Shown here one piece after another: positions 37,596-47,410 of a DNA stretch of 64,000 bases. A program made the translations under genes and the position numbers. The notes beneath the pieces are model-generated. The model was not told the origin of the DNA. It saw only the letters and a list, made by a program, of their open reading frames with translations, and made no database searches. The stretch is from Mycobacterium colombiense (GTDB lineage Bacteria; Actinomycetota; Actinomycetes; Mycobacteriales; Mycobacteriaceae). How positions within the stretch are numbered: position 1 is the first letter of the stretch; each line of letters starts with the position of its first letter. The DNA is taken from contig NZ_LZKI01000072.1 in assembly GCF_001672755.1 (NCBI RefSeq), forward strand, positions 1-64,000, written 5' to 3'.

Positions 37596-38422
37596 TTCCG
37601 GACCTCCGCCCATGCGGTGATCATCGGCGGCATCGCGATAAGCGCGTTGACCGCGAGCGCCTGCTCGCGGAATCGCGGAACGAAACCATCGATGTCGGCC
37701 ACCTCGTCGATGGCGAAGCCGTGTTGTTCGGCGACCGGGGATACCAGCCGCCAGACTTCCGCGGCATAGGCCAGCAGGTCGATGTCATCGGCGGTACCGA
37801 TCGGCGTGCCCTGGGTGAGGCGTGGGGCACCCAGGCCGGCGTCGGCGAAGACGGTGTGCAGCGTGTTGCCGAACGCGGCGCTGAGCCCCATGGTCTCGAA
37901 GGCGCGCACGATCCCCGCCGTCACCTGATCGAACAGGGGCATGTCCGGGATGGTGCGCGTCGCGGTGATGTCGTTCTCGGAGAACGCGACAACCCCGCCC
38001 GGGCGCACGAAGGAGACGAGGTGCCGCAGCGTTGCGGCCGGATCGGGCAGATGCATCAGGATCAGCCGGCCGACTACCGCGTCGACCGGTTCGTCCAGTG
38101 CGATCGAGTCAACCGCGGACTGCATGAAATGCACCGTAGTCAAGCCCTTTTCGGCTGCACGAGTGCGAGCGAGCTCGACCATCGCGGGTGCGGCGTCGAC
38201 GCCGAGAACGGTCCCGGTTGGGCCGACCAAGCGGGCGGCGACGAACGACACGTCACCGGGCCCGGATCCGATATCGAGCACCCGCATGCCCGGCCGCAGC
38301 CCGGCGAGCCGCAGCGCGTGTTCGGTGTGGTGGTCGTACAGCCGTCCCTGCAGGAGGAGCCGCTGCACCTCCGCGTCGGCGTGGCCGAGAACGTATGTGC
38401 TGCCCTGTGGTGCGGTGCTCAT
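37592..38422 (-). CDS. SAM-dependent methyltransferase (class I), second of tandem pair
   Basis: The 276-residue protein starts MSTAPQGSTYVLGHADAEVQ and has motif I RVLDIGSGPGDVSFVAARLVG, post-I VLGVDAAPAMVELAR, and motif II VDAVVGRLILMHLPDP. It resembles UbiE/MenG-like and natural-product methyltransferases. Although it is adjacent to the other methyltransferase, their sequences differ clearly, so they are not a recent duplication. The start overlaps the MFS stop (ATGA). The target molecule is unknown. Confidence 0.86.
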   Translation of the reverse strand: MSTAPQGSTYVLGHADAEVQRLLLQGRLYDHHTEHALRLAGLRPGMRVLDIGSGPGDVSFVAARLVGPTGTVLGVDAAPAMVELARTRAAEKGLTTVHFMQSAVDSIALDEPVDAVVGRLILMHLPDPAATLRHLVSFVRPGGVVAFSENDITATRTIPDMPLFDQVTAGIVRAFETMGLSAAFGNTLHTVFADAGLGAPRLTQGTPIGTADDIDLLAYAAEVWRLVSPVAEQHGFAIDEVADIDGFVPRFREQALAVNALIAMPPMITAWAEVRK

Positions 38423-39948
38423 CGGAGTGCCTCTTCCTTTTGACGCGCCGGTTCCCTGGCTGGGAGAAGCCAGCCGACGACCATCGCCGCGCCCAGCGCG
38501 ATGCCCGCGCACACCAGCGAGCTCACCTGCAGGCCGTCCAGGAACGCGCGATCCACAACGGCACGCACATGGCCGGCTTGCTGCGCGGGCAACCGCTGAA
38601 TCACCGTGTGCGCCACCGCCATCGAGTGGCGCATCGCGTCGGCGGGCAATCCCGTCAGCGCGGATGTACCGAGGTGGCCCGAATACACCGAGGCGAAGAT
38701 GCTGCCGGCGATGGCCACTCCGAGTGTGCCCCCGAGTTCGCGCGTGGTGTCGTTGACGGCCGAGCCGACCCCGGCTTTGTCGGCGGACAGCGATCCCATG
38801 ATGGCCTCCGTGGCCGGCGAAAAGGTCAGCCCGAGGCCGCCACCGAGCAGCAACATCTGTAGGGCGATCTGGATGTACGGCGTGGCGGCGTCGGCGGTGG
38901 ACGCCCAGGCCAGGCCGGCGGCGAATACCGCAAGGCCGGCGGAGACGACGGTGGTGGTGCCGACGCGTTCGACCAGCCGGGGGCCCAGGATGCTGGCCAG
39001 CGCGATCGAGGCGGCGACCGGTAGCAAGCGCACGCCGGCCTGAAACGCGGTGTAGTCCTTGATGAATTGGAAGTACTGGGTGATGACGAAGATGAAGCCG
39101 AACAGCGTCAGGAACCCCGCCGTCACCGCCAGGCTGCCGCCGGAGAATCGGCGGTTCAAGAAGACCGAGACGTCGAGCATGGGGTGGGTGCTGCGCCGTT
39201 CCCAACGCGCAAACGCTGCGAGAACGATTGCGGCGAGCAGGAATCCGGCCATGGTCCGGCCATCGGTCCATCCCCAGGTAGGCGCCTCGATGACCGTGTA
39301 GACGACCGTGGTGATCCCGATCGCGGACAGGACCAAGCCGGGAACGTCGACGCGGGGCGCCGCGGGGTCGCGCGAGCTCGGAACGAACAACGTGGTGCCG
39401 ATGATGGCCAGCGCCGCAACGGGAATGTTCACCATGAAGATCGAGCCCCACCAGAAGTGTTGGAGGAGCCAGCCGCCGCTGATCGGCCCGACGGCCACCC
39501 CGACGCCAACCATGGCCGCCCACAGCCCTATTGCCTTCGCGCGCGGTACGGGGTCGGTGAAGATGTTGGTGATCAGTCCCAGGGTGGTCGGGAATATCAC
39601 CGCCGCGCCCACTCCCATGGCCGCGCGCGCCGCAACCAACGCATCCGCCGACTTCATTTGTGCCGCAACCGCAGAAGTGACGGCGAACAGTGCGAGCCCG
39701 GCATTCAGCCAGCCTCGCCTGCCGTAGCGGTCGGACAGGCTGCCCGCCGAGAGCAGCAGGCCGGACATCACCAGGGTGTAGGCATCCACGATCCATTGCA
39801 GTTGCGCGGTGTCGGCGCCGAGTTCACGCGACAGCGTGGGCAGAGCGACGTTGACGATGGTGGCGTCGACGCTGATCACGAAGACGCCGAGGCAGATGAC
39901 GGCGAGCGCGGCAATGGGGTGATTTCGAAAAGTTGGGTCGGTACGCAT
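38419..39948 (-). CDS. MFS drug/metabolite exporter, EmrB/QacA type (14 TMS)
   Basis: The 509-residue protein shows the N-terminal signature VISVDATIVNVALPTLSREL, the loop SDRYGRRGWLNAGLALF (motif A), and motif C-like GVAVGPISGGWLLQHFWW. About 14 hydrophobic segments can be counted, as in the DHA2 family that exports drugs and lipids with proton antiport. The ATG at 39948 gives a good N-terminus; ATGs at 39969 and 39984 are upstream options. It is the first gene of a four-gene overlapping unit with two methyltransferases, which suggests that the unit modifies and exports a compound, and it is divergent from an HxlR regulator. Confidence 0.9.
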   Translation of the reverse strand: MRTDPTFRNHPIAALAVICLGVFVISVDATIVNVALPTLSRELGADTAQLQWIVDAYTLVMSGLLLSAGSLSDRYGRRGWLNAGLALFAVTSAVAAQMKSADALVAARAAMGVGAAVIFPTTLGLITNIFTDPVPRAKAIGLWAAMVGVGVAVGPISGGWLLQHFWWGSIFMVNIPVAALAIIGTTLFVPSSRDPAAPRVDVPGLVLSAIGITTVVYTVIEAPTWGWTDGRTMAGFLLAAIVLAAFARWERRSTHPMLDVSVFLNRRFSGGSLAVTAGFLTLFGFIFVITQYFQFIKDYTAFQAGVRLLPVAASIALASILGPRLVERVGTTTVVSAGLAVFAAGLAWASTADAATPYIQIALQMLLLGGGLGLTFSPATEAIMGSLSADKAGVGSAVNDTTRELGGTLGVAIAGSIFASVYSGHLGTSALTGLPADAMRHSMAVAHTVIQRLPAQQAGHVRAVVDRAFLDGLQVSSLVCAGIALGAAMVVGWLLPAREPARQKEEALR

Positions 39949-39986
39949 GGACAAGACACTAAATCCCATAGACAAATAAATCAAGT

Positions 39987-40010
39987 GATAGGTTGAAAAA
40001 GATATCTATC
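39987..40010. promoter_or_regulatory. Candidate HxlR operator
   Basis: GATAG at 39987-39991 and CTATC at 40006-40010 form an interrupted palindrome, with further partial symmetry, in the AT-rich 77 bases between the divergent MFS and HxlR genes. Confidence 0.35.
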
Positions 40011-40025
40011 GCCAGGTAAGCTGGC

Positions 40026-40670
40026 ATGGTGGCGTCCCGCAGGAACTACAACCAGAACTGCCCGATCGCCCGCGGCCTCGATGTCCTGGGCGAGCGGTGG
40101 ACACTGCTGATCCTGCGCGAGCTGGTCGGCGGAGCCCGTCGCTACGGTGACCTGCGGGCCGAACTGCCCGGTATCGCAACCAATCTGCTCGCCGAGAGGC
40201 TCAAGGAGCTTCAGGACGCCGGGCTCGTGGAGCGGGCCGACCTGCCGGCGCCGATCGGCCGCACCGTCTACACGCTCAGTGACCTGGGTTGGCAGCGGGT
40301 GCTGCCCATCCTGCAGGGCCTCGCGTGGTTCGGGGTGGACCACTTGGACCCGATCGACGATGGGCCGGTGTCCCCGCTCAACGGGTTTCTGGCCGGAATC
40401 CTGCTGGGCTTCCAGTCGGGGAGGGCCGCCGGCGTGGAGATGACATGCCGCGTCGAGATCGACGGTCGCCGTTTCGAATTCGCCGTCATGCACGGCCGGC
40501 TCGGTGCGGGGCGCGGCGAACCCGCGGTGACGATCACGGCCGCGGCGGCGGATCTGGTCACCGCCCGGCTGGGGGCCGACGAGGGTGAGCGCGATGCCGC
40601 CCTGCGGCGAATCGAGTTTCACGGCGACGCGTCGGCGGTCGGCGCGGTGCGCGCCGCGTTTGCGCTGTAG
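40026..40670 (+). CDS. HxlR-family regulator with extra C-terminal sterol-carrier-like domain
   Basis: Residues 1-100 are a winged helix of the HxlR/MarR type with the N-terminal cysteine motif NQNCPIARGLDVLGERWTLLILREL, then RRYGDLRAELPGIATNLLAERLKEL and GRTVYTLSDLGW. The second half (residues about 120-214) has a pattern of strands and helices like SCP2 sterol-carrier domains (GVEMTCRVEIDGRRFEFAVMHG, PAVTITAAAADLVTARLG), which may bind a hydrophobic ligand. It probably controls the divergent exporter-methyltransferase operon. The single Cys may be redox sensing, as in some HxlR proteins. Confidence 0.87.
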   Translation: MVASRRNYNQNCPIARGLDVLGERWTLLILRELVGGARRYGDLRAELPGIATNLLAERLKELQDAGLVERADLPAPIGRTVYTLSDLGWQRVLPILQGLAWFGVDHLDPIDDGPVSPLNGFLAGILLGFQSGRAAGVEMTCRVEIDGRRFEFAVMHGRLGAGRGEPAVTITAAAADLVTARLGADEGERDAALRRIEFHGDASAVGAVRAAFAL

Positions 40671-40702
40671 CCCTGCGGGGCGGAGACGGCATGGGCAGCC
40701 AC

Positions 40703-40708
40703 TAGACT
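40703..40708 (+). promoter_or_regulatory. -10 box of leaderless guaA transcript
   Basis: TAGACT matches TANNNT and lies seven bases before the GTG start at 40716, with no ribosome binding site. Confidence 0.55.
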
Positions 40709-40715
40709 CGCCTGC

Positions 40716-42308
40716 GTGGCCGACCCCACCGAAAACCTTGAAACCGATGCGTCCGGATCGCCGGCCCGACCGGTGCTCGTCGTGGACTTCGGCGCGCAGT
40801 ATGCGCAGTTGATCGCCCGTCGCGTCCGCGAGGCTCGGGTGTTCTCCGAGGTTATCCCGCACACCACCACGGTCGAGGAGATCAAGGCCCGCGACCCGCT
40901 GGCGCTGGTGCTGTCCGGCGGGCCGTCCAGTGTCTACGCCGACGGCGCGCCCCAGATCGATCCGGCGCTGTTCGATCTCGGGGTGCCGGTGTTCGGCATC
41001 TGTTACGGGTTTCAGGCCATGGCGCAGGCGCTGGGTGGGACCGTCGCCCACACCGGCACCAGTGAATACGGCCGCACCGAACTGAAAGTGATTGGCGGCG
41101 AACTGCATTCGGGACTGCCGAGTTCGCAGCCGGTATGGATGAGCCACGGCGACGCTGTCACGGCCGCACCGGACGGGTTCGAGGTGGTGGCCAGCAGCTC
41201 CGGCGCCGCGGTGGCCGGCTTCGAGAACCGGCAGCGCCGCCTGGCCGGTGTGCAGTACCACCCGGAGGTCATGCACACCCCGCACGGGCAGCAGGTGCTC
41301 AGCCGATTCCTGCACGACTTCGCCGGGCTGGGCGCGGACTGGACCGCGGCCAACATCGCCGGCGTGCTGATCGAGCAGGTGCGCGCCCAGATCGGTGACG
41401 GCCGGGCGATCTGCGGACTGTCCGGCGGCGTGGATTCCGCGGTGGCCGCCGCGCTGGTGCAGCGGGCCATCGGGGAGAAGTTGACCTGTGTCTTCGTCGA
41501 CCACGGGTTGCTGCGCGCCGGGGAGCGCGCGCAGGTGCAACGCGACTTCGTGGCCGCCACCGGCGCCCACCTGGTCACCGTGGACGCGGCCGACACCTTC
41601 CTGGACGCGCTCGCGGGCGTGACCAATCCCGAGGGCAAGCGCAAGATCATCGGCCGCCAGTTCATCCGGGCCTTCGAGGGTGCGGTGCGAGACATTGTGG
41701 GAGACGGGGATTCTCACGTCGATTTCCTGGTGCAGGGCACGCTGTATCCGGACGTGGTGGAGTCCGGCGGCGGCAGCGGCACCGCGAACATCAAGAGCCA
41801 CCACAACGTCGGCGGACTGCCCGACGACCTGAAGTTCAAACTCGTCGAGCCGCTGCGGCTGCTGTTCAAGGACGAGGTCCGCGCGGTCGGGCGCGAGCTG
41901 GGCCTGCCGGAGGAAATCGTTGCGCGCCAACCCTTTCCGGGCCCCGGCCTGGGGATCCGGATCGTCGGCGAGGTCACCGCGGCGCGGTTGGACACCCTGC
42001 GTCGCGCGGACTCGATCGCGCGCGAGGAGCTGACCGCGGCGGGCCTGGACACCCTGATCTGGCAGTGCCCGGTGGTGCTGCTGGGCGACGTCCGTTCGGT
42101 CGGCGTGCAGGGCGACAACCGCACCTACGGGCACCCGATCGTGCTGCGGCCGGTGACCAGTGAGGACGCCATGACCGCCGACTGGACCCGGGTTCCCTAC
42201 GAGGTGCTGGAGCGCATCTCGACCCGCATCACCAACGAGGTGGCCGAGGTCAACCGCGTGGTGCTGGACATCACCAGCAAACCACCGGGCACCATCGAAT
42301 GGGAGTGA
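40716..42308 (+). CDS. guaA: GMP synthase (glutamine-hydrolysing)
   Basis: GuaA converts XMP to GMP. The class I amidotransferase has its nucleophile Cys96 in [10 protein letters not shown] and the His-Glu pair in [11 protein letters not shown]. The ATP pyrophosphatase domain has [12 protein letters not shown], and the dimerisation domain ends [16 protein letters not shown]. The length is 530 residues, close to the Rv3396c protein. Together with guaB2 and guaB3 it puts all of GMP synthesis in this part of the chromosome. Confidence 0.98.
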   Translation: MADPTENLETDASGSPARPVLVVDFGAQYAQLIARRVREARVFSEVIPHTTTVEEIKARDPLALVLSGGPSSVYADGAPQIDPALFDLGVPVFGICYGFQAMAQALGGTVAHTGTSEYGRTELKVIGGELHSGLPSSQPVWMSHGDAVTAAPDGFEVVASSSGAAVAGFENRQRRLAGVQYHPEVMHTPHGQQVLSRFLHDFAGLGADWTAANIAGVLIEQVRAQIGDGRAICGLSGGVDSAVAAALVQRAIGEKLTCVFVDHGLLRAGERAQVQRDFVAATGAHLVTVDAADTFLDALAGVTNPEGKRKIIGRQFIRAFEGAVRDIVGDGDSHVDFLVQGTLYPDVVESGGGSGTANIKSHHNVGGLPDDLKFKLVEPLRLLFKDEVRAVGRELGLPEEIVARQPFPGPGLGIRIVGEVTAARLDTLRRADSIAREELTAAGLDTLIWQCPVVLLGDVRSVGVQGDNRTYGHPIVLRPVTSEDAMTADWTRVPYEVLERISTRITNEVAEVNRVVLDITSKPPGTIEWE

Positions 42309-42370
42309 CGGGTCGGCGGGTAAATGCCGCCACATCACACCCATCCGCCCCACTGGTATCGATCGCATAA

Positions 42371-42413
42371 CGCCGCCCCTCCCGTTTCTTGACGGTTGTC
42401 GGAGGGCGGGTGT
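42371..42413 (+). terminator. Possible terminator after guaA
   Basis: CCGCCCCTCC and GGAGGGCGG can pair with one bulged base around a loop of about 18 bases, followed by GTGTTT. It is imperfect and lies 63 bases after the guaA stop. Confidence 0.3.
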
Positions 42414-42428
42414 TTACTTCGAAATGTA

Positions 42429-42444
42429 TCGAACATACATTCGA
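42429..42444. promoter_or_regulatory. LexA box (SOS) upstream of imuA'
   Basis: TCGAACATACATTCGA differs from the mycobacterial SOS box TCGAAC-N4-GTTCGA by one base. It lies 47 bases before the imuA' ATG and predicts DNA-damage induction of imuA'-imuB. Confidence 0.85.
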
Positions 42445-42490
42445 TTACACTCCCCGGAAGCTCCCGGAAAGCTGGTGATAGGAGGCTGTC

Positions 42491-43174
42491 ATGACCGCGG
42501 CTTTTGCCTCCAGTCCCCGTCAGGAAACCCGCGCTGAGCAGCTGGAATCGCTTCGCCGCCGGATGGCGAGCATCTCCGGGAGGAAGGCCGGGCCGCACGC
42601 CGCCGCGCCCGCCGGGGACCTGCTGCCGGACTCGGAGGCCGAGCTGGCCCTCCCGCCGTGGCTGGCCGACCTGCTGCCCGCCCCGGTGCCGCGGGGAACG
42701 GTCGCGGTGCTCTCCGGTGCCCGGTCGCTGCTGCTGAGCATGGTGGCCGCCGTCACGGCGGCCGGTGGCAACGCCGCAATCGTCGGCCAGCCTGACATCG
42801 GGCTGCTGGCCGCCGCGGAGATGGGGGCGGACCTGAGTCGGCTCGCGGTGATACCGGATCCGGGCACCGATCCGGTGGAGGTGGCCGCCGTGCTCGTCGA
42901 CGGCATGGACCTGGTGGTGCTGGGGCTGGGTGGTCGCCGGGTGCCGCCCACCCGGGCGCGGGCGGTGGTGGCCCGCGCCCGGAACAAGGGCTGCACCCTG
43001 CTGGTCACCGGCGGCGATTGGCAGGGGGCGCCGACGCGCCTTGCCGCCCGGGTCTGTGGCTATGACATCACCGCGGACAGCCGCCCCGGATTCGGCCGGA
43101 TCGGCGGGGTGCGGCTGCAGGTCAGCGGGACGTGCGCGGGACGACGGGTGATGACCCCGGCGCGAGCCGGGTAA
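42491..43174 (+). CDS. imuA': ImuA'-type mutasome accessory protein
   Basis: The 227-residue protein corresponds to Rv3395c, the ImuA' component of mycobacterial translesion mutagenesis together with ImuB and DnaE2. It has a RecA-like core without a clear Walker A ([27 protein letters not shown]). The strand [28 protein letters not shown] and the end [16 protein letters not shown] are visible. AGGAGG precedes the ATG by seven bases. Family knowledge: ImuA' interacts with ImuB, and the cassette is damage-inducible and mutagenic. Confidence 0.9.
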   Translation: MTAAFASSPRQETRAEQLESLRRRMASISGRKAGPHAAAPAGDLLPDSEAELALPPWLADLLPAPVPRGTVAVLSGARSLLLSMVAAVTAAGGNAAIVGQPDIGLLAAAEMGADLSRLAVIPDPGTDPVEVAAVLVDGMDLVVLGLGGRRVPPTRARAVVARARNKGCTLLVTGGDWQGAPTRLAARVCGYDITADSRPGFGRIGGVRLQVSGTCAGRRVMTPARAG

Positions 43175-43179
43175 ATATC

Positions 43180-44772
43180 GTGGCTGGTCTTTCTGGCCCT
43201 TCCGGCTCAAGGGTTTTGGCGGTCTGGTGCATGGATTGGCCCGCGGTCGCGGCGGCGACGGCCGCGGGCCTGACCGCGACCGCCCCGATCGCGGTCACGC
43301 TGGCCAACCGGGTGATCGCCTGCTCGTCGGCGGCCCGGGCGGCGGGTGTGCGGCGGGGGCTGCGACGCCGGGAGGCGGCGGCCCGGTGCCCGCAGCTGCA
43401 CGTCACCGCCGCCGACGCGGACCGCGACGCCCGCTTCTTCGAGGCGGTGATCGCCGCGGTGGACGACCTGGTGCCCCGCGCCGAGGTGCTGCGGCCCGGG
43501 CTTTTGGTGCTGCCGGTGCGCGGGGCGGCCCGCTATTTCGGGTCCGAGGCCACCGCCGCCGAACGGCTGATCGATGCGGTGGCTGTGAGTTCAGTGGCAG
43601 GCGCCGAGTGTCAGGCCGGGGTCGCCGACCAGCTGTCCACCGCGGTCTTCGCGGCGCGGGCGGGCCGGGTCGTCGAGCCGGGGGGTGACGCGAAGTTTTT
43701 GTCGGTGTTGTCCATCCGGCAACTTGCCACCGAGCCGAGCCTGTCCGGAGCCGGCCGCGAAGAACTGACGGACCTGTTGTGGCGGATGGGGATTCGCACC
43801 ATCGGGCAGTTCGCCGCGCTGTCGCGCAGCGACGTGGCTTCCCGGTTCGGCGCCGACGGGGTGACCGCGCACCGGTTGGCCCGGGGCGAACCCGAGCGGC
43901 CGCCGTCCGGCCGGGAGCCGCCGGCCGAACTCGAGGCCGTGCTGGACTGCGATCCGCCGATCGACCGGGTCGATGCCGCGGCGTTCGCCGGGCGCTCACT
44001 GGCCGGCAGGCTGCACCAGACGCTGATGGCCGCCGGCGTGGGATGCACCCGGCTGGCGATCCACGCCGTCACCGCCAACGGCGAAGAACTGCACCGGGTG
44101 TGGCGGTGCGCCGAGCCGTTGACCGAGGACGCCACCGCCGACCGGGTGCGCTGGCAGCTGGACGGATGGCTGAGCAGCCGCACCGCGCACAATCCCCGCC
44201 CCACGGCCGCGGTGACGCTGTTGCGGCTGGGCGCGGTGGAGGTGGTGTCCGCCGAGGCGCTGCAGTTGCCGCTCTGGGGCGGCCTGGGCGAGGAGGACAG
44301 GCTGCGGGCCCGCCGGGCGCTGGTGCGGGTGCAGGGTCTGCTCGGTCCGGAGGCGGTGCGCGTGCCGGTGCTGTCCGGCGGGCGCGGCCCGGCCGAGCGC
44401 ATCACGCTGATCCCGCTCGGTGACGAGCCGGTAGCGCGGGCCGATCCCGATCCGCCGTGGCCGGGCCGGCTGCCCGAGCCGTCACCGGCGGTGCTGCTGG
44501 ACGACCCGGTGGAACTGCTTGACGCCCAAGGAAACCCGATACGGGTGACCATCCGGGGGTTGTTCTCCGCCGACCCCGCGCGCATGATCGCCCACGGTCG
44601 CGACGAGCGGCTGTGCTGGTGGTCCGGACCCTGGCCGGTCGACGAGCGATGGTGGGATCCCGAATTGAGTAAGGGTCGCACCGCCCGCGCCCAGGTGTTG
44701 CTGGAGAGCGAGCGAGCGCTGCTGCTGTGCTATCGCCAGCGCCGCTGGTATGTGGAGGGGAGTTATGAATAG
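43180..44772 (+). CDS. imuB: ImuB, inactive Y-family polymerase-like protein
   Basis: ImuB bridges DnaE2 to the beta clamp. The sequence begins VLAVWCMDWPAVAAA and continues with a Y-family palm/fingers region (ARAAGVRRGLRRREAAARCPQL), a helix-hairpin-helix segment (ELTDLLWRMGIRTIGQFAALS) and a little-finger-like part. Active polymerases have three acidic metal ligands; only the first Asp (WCMDW) is evident and the SxDE motif is lacking, as known for ImuB. A clamp-binding motif (LQLPLW) follows. GTG at 43180 starts six bases after imuA'; a GTG at 43132 overlapping imuA' is the alternative. Confidence 0.92.
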   Translation: MAGLSGPSGSRVLAVWCMDWPAVAAATAAGLTATAPIAVTLANRVIACSSAARAAGVRRGLRRREAAARCPQLHVTAADADRDARFFEAVIAAVDDLVPRAEVLRPGLLVLPVRGAARYFGSEATAAERLIDAVAVSSVAGAECQAGVADQLSTAVFAARAGRVVEPGGDAKFLSVLSIRQLATEPSLSGAGREELTDLLWRMGIRTIGQFAALSRSDVASRFGADGVTAHRLARGEPERPPSGREPPAELEAVLDCDPPIDRVDAAAFAGRSLAGRLHQTLMAAGVGCTRLAIHAVTANGEELHRVWRCAEPLTEDATADRVRWQLDGWLSSRTAHNPRPTAAVTLLRLGAVEVVSAEALQLPLWGGLGEEDRLRARRALVRVQGLLGPEAVRVPVLSGGRGPAERITLIPLGDEPVARADPDPPWPGRLPEPSPAVLLDDPVELLDAQGNPIRVTIRGLFSADPARMIAHGRDERLCWWSGPWPVDERWWDPELSKGRTARAQVLLESERALLLCYRQRRWYVEGSYE

Positions 44773-45941
44773 TCTTGCGGTACAGCATATTCGACGCGAC
44801 GCAACGCGTCCGGGGTCAGGTCCTTGAGCGAGGGATATCCGTCGACGGCCATGATCAGGTCCGCTTCGGCCAGCAGCGAGCGCAGCACGTGCACGATGCC
44901 GTCCACGCCACCGACGGCCAGCCCGTAGGCGTAGGGGCGGCCGATCCCCACGGCGGTCGCGCCCAGCGCGAGCGCCTTGATGATGTCGGCGCCGCCGCGC
45001 ACTCCCGAGTCGAACAGCACCGGCATCCCGTCGGCGGCCTCGATGACCGCGGGCAGGCAATCCAGGCACGGCAGTCCGCCGTTGGCTTGTCTGCCGCCGT
45101 GGTTGGAGCAGTAAATGCCATCCACGCCAATGTCTTTGGCGCGGCGAACGTCGTCGGGATGGCAGATGCCCTTGACCATCAGCGGCAGACTGGTCTCGGA
45201 CCGCAGCCATTCCAGGTCCGACCACCGGAACGGCCCGCCGAAGATCGGCAGCTTGCGCACCGCCGCCTCGGTGGCGTCTTCACCGCGGCTCAGGTTGGCG
45301 CGAAAAACCGGATCGCTGGTGTAGTTGGTCAGGCAGCCGCTGGGCACCTGCGGGTAATTCCCGCCCTTCAGGTCGCGGGGGCGCCAGCCGGTGACCCACG
45401 TGTCGAGGGTGACGGCGATGCCCTTGAAGCCGGCCGCCTCGGCGCGGTGCACCAGGCTGGCGGCCATCTTGCGGTTCGGCGGCGTGTAGAGCTGGAAGAA
45501 CGCCGGGGTATCGCCGAGCTCGGCGGCGAGGTCTTCCATCGGGTCCGCGGACAGCGTCCCGACGAAAAACGGCACACCGGTGCGGACCGAGGCCCGCGCG
45601 CAGAGCATGTCCCCGTGGCCGTCCGGGTCGCATACCCCGATGACGCCGATGGGCGCCATGAAGATCGGGGACGGAAACCTGATGCCGAACAGCTCGACCG
45701 ACATGTCCCGCTGCTCGGGGGCGATCCCCATCCGCGGGTACAACCCCCAGCGCTTGAACGCCTCGCAGTTGGCGCGTTGGGTGTGTTCGTCACCGGCGCC
45801 ACCGGCCACGTATCCCAGCACCTTCGGCGTCATCGCCGCCGACGCCTTGGCCTCCAGCTCCTCGAACTTGATCGGGTACTGGGGCTGATTGCCGTGCAGC
45901 GACTGGTCGTACAGCTCGTTTTGATAATCGGCGAAAGCCAT
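44763..45941 (-). CDS. Lactate 2-monooxygenase-like FMN enzyme
   Basis: This 392-residue FMN-dependent alpha-hydroxyacid oxidase resembles M. smegmatis lactate 2-monooxygenase in many segments: VLGYVAGGAGDEHTQRAN, FMAPIGVIGVCDPDGHGD, ITLDTW-type VTLDTWVTGWRPRDL, GIYCSNHGGRQANGG (with the catalytic His and substrate Arg), and VLFDSGVRGGADIIKALALG. Such enzymes turn L-lactate with oxygen into acetate, CO2 and water, or pyruvate and H2O2. The specificity is inferred from similarity only. It lies downstream of the KasB paralogue (74 bases) on the same strand and is convergent with imuB, overlapping by ten bases. Confidence 0.85.
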   Translation of the reverse strand: MAFADYQNELYDQSLHGNQPQYPIKFEELEAKASAAMTPKVLGYVAGGAGDEHTQRANCEAFKRWGLYPRMGIAPEQRDMSVELFGIRFPSPIFMAPIGVIGVCDPDGHGDMLCARASVRTGVPFFVGTLSADPMEDLAAELGDTPAFFQLYTPPNRKMAASLVHRAEAAGFKGIAVTLDTWVTGWRPRDLKGGNYPQVPSGCLTNYTSDPVFRANLSRGEDATEAAVRKLPIFGGPFRWSDLEWLRSETSLPLMVKGICHPDDVRRAKDIGVDGIYCSNHGGRQANGGLPCLDCLPAVIEAADGMPVLFDSGVRGGADIIKALALGATAVGIGRPYAYGLAVGGVDGIVHVLRSLLAEADLIMAVDGYPSLKDLTPDALRRVEYAVPQDYS

Positions 45942-46015
45942 AGTCGCTGACTTCCCCGTGCTTGGATCACCAAACGAGCGCTGGGAGAGACGCGGCCCCG
46001 CGGCCTACGCCGCCG

Positions 46016-47275
46016 TCAGTAGCGCCCGAAGGCGATGGCCACGTTGTGTCCGCCGAAGCCGAACGAGTTGTTGATCGCGTACTCGTAGTTGCCGGGACGG
46101 GGCTTGCCGGCCACGACGTCGAGGTCGATTTCGGGGTCGAGGTTTTCCAGGTTGAGCGTGGGCGGGACCACCTGGTCGCGCAGGGCGAGCACGGTCAGGA
46201 TGGATTCCACGGCGCCGCCGGCGCCCACCGAATGGCCGAGTGCGGCCTTGGGGGCGTAGACGGCCGGCTTGTTGCTGCCCAGCGCGTTGTTGATGGCCTT
46301 GCTCTCGGCGAGATCGCCGACCACGGTGCCAGTCGCGTGGGCGTTCACGTGGCCGATATCGCCCGGTGTCAACCCGGCGCGCTGAATCGCGCGGGTCATC
46401 GCATGCCCGGCGCGTTCGCCGCTGGGGTCCGGGGCCATCATCTGGTAGCCGTCGGAGGTGATGCCGACGCCCATGATGCGGGCCAAAATGTCGGCGCCAC
46501 GGGCTTTGGCGTGCTCTTCGGTTTCGATGACCATCAGCGCCCCGGCTTCGCCGAACACGAAGCCGTCGCGGTCCTTGTCGAAGGGGCGGCAGGCGCCGAC
46601 CGGGTCGTCGTTCCTGGGCGACAACAGAGTGCGCATCTGGGCGAACGCCGCGATCGGCACCGCTTCGATCCTGGCCTCGACGCCGCCGCAGATCGCGATG
46701 TCGGCCTCGCCGAGCACGATCTGCTGCCAGGCACGAGCGATGCCCTCGGAGCCGGACGCGCACGCCGACGCCGCGGTGATCGCACCGGCCCTGGCGTGCC
46801 GCTCCAGCCCCACCGTCGCGGCGGCGCCGTTGGGCATAAATCTCTGGATCCCGAGCGGGTAGACGGCCTTCAGGCCACGAGCGCGCATGTCGTCGTAGCT
46901 GAAGACCAACTCTTCCGACGGACCCAAACCGGTGCCGATGGACACCAACAGGCGGTTGCCGTCGACCTCGGGATTCCCGACGTTCTCCCAGGCCCGCCGG
47001 CCCAGAACGATGGACATCCGCTGCAGATGAGCGGTCCGACGCAGCTCGACGCGGGTGAGCTGGCTGTCGAATTCCTCCAGCAGATGGCCGCCGATGCGCA
47101 CCGGCAGGTCAAACTCCTCGACGAACGGGTCCTCGAGCCTGCGGATACCGCTTTGGCTGTCCAGCAACAGCTTCCAGGTGTTTTCGGCATCAGTCGCCAG
47201 CGCGGTCGTCATGGCGAAGCCGGTGACGACCACATTCGGCAACGTTTTACCGGTAACCAGCTCCGTCATGACCAC
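46016..47275 (-). CDS. KasB-like beta-ketoacyl-ACP synthase (extra paralogue)
   Basis: The 419-residue protein looks most like KasB, the FAS-II elongating condensing enzyme for full-length mycolates: [37 protein letters not shown] is close to its N-terminus. The catalytic Cys172 (SACASGSEG), His313 (NAHATGT), Lys343 and His348 (LGHSVGAGG) are all present, so activity is expected. It is not inside the usual fabD-acpM-kasA-kasB-accD6 operon; here it neighbours a lactate monooxygenase. The start is ATG at 47269 or the GTG at 47275. I do not recall an orthologue at this place in M. tuberculosis. Confidence 0.9.
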   Translation of the reverse strand: MVMTELVTGKTLPNVVVTGFAMTTALATDAENTWKLLLDSQSGIRRLEDPFVEEFDLPVRIGGHLLEEFDSQLTRVELRRTAHLQRMSIVLGRRAWENVGNPEVDGNRLLVSIGTGLGPSEELVFSYDDMRARGLKAVYPLGIQRFMPNGAAATVGLERHARAGAITAASACASGSEGIARAWQQIVLGEADIAICGGVEARIEAVPIAAFAQMRTLLSPRNDDPVGACRPFDKDRDGFVFGEAGALMVIETEEHAKARGADILARIMGVGITSDGYQMMAPDPSGERAGHAMTRAIQRAGLTPGDIGHVNAHATGTVVGDLAESKAINNALGSNKPAVYAPKAALGHSVGAGGAVESILTVLALRDQVVPPTLNLENLDPEIDLDVVAGKPRPGNYEYAINNSFGFGGHNVAIAFGRY

Positions 47276-47410
47276 GAAACCCTTTCCCTGCTCAGAGCCC
47301 GTTAACGCCTGACGCCCCTGCGCGTCCCCTCTCTACCAAATCATCAACCTAGCGTTCCTGCCGGAGACACTCTATGGATTTCGACTGTTCTTTTGGTGGC
47401 CGAACTTTCG

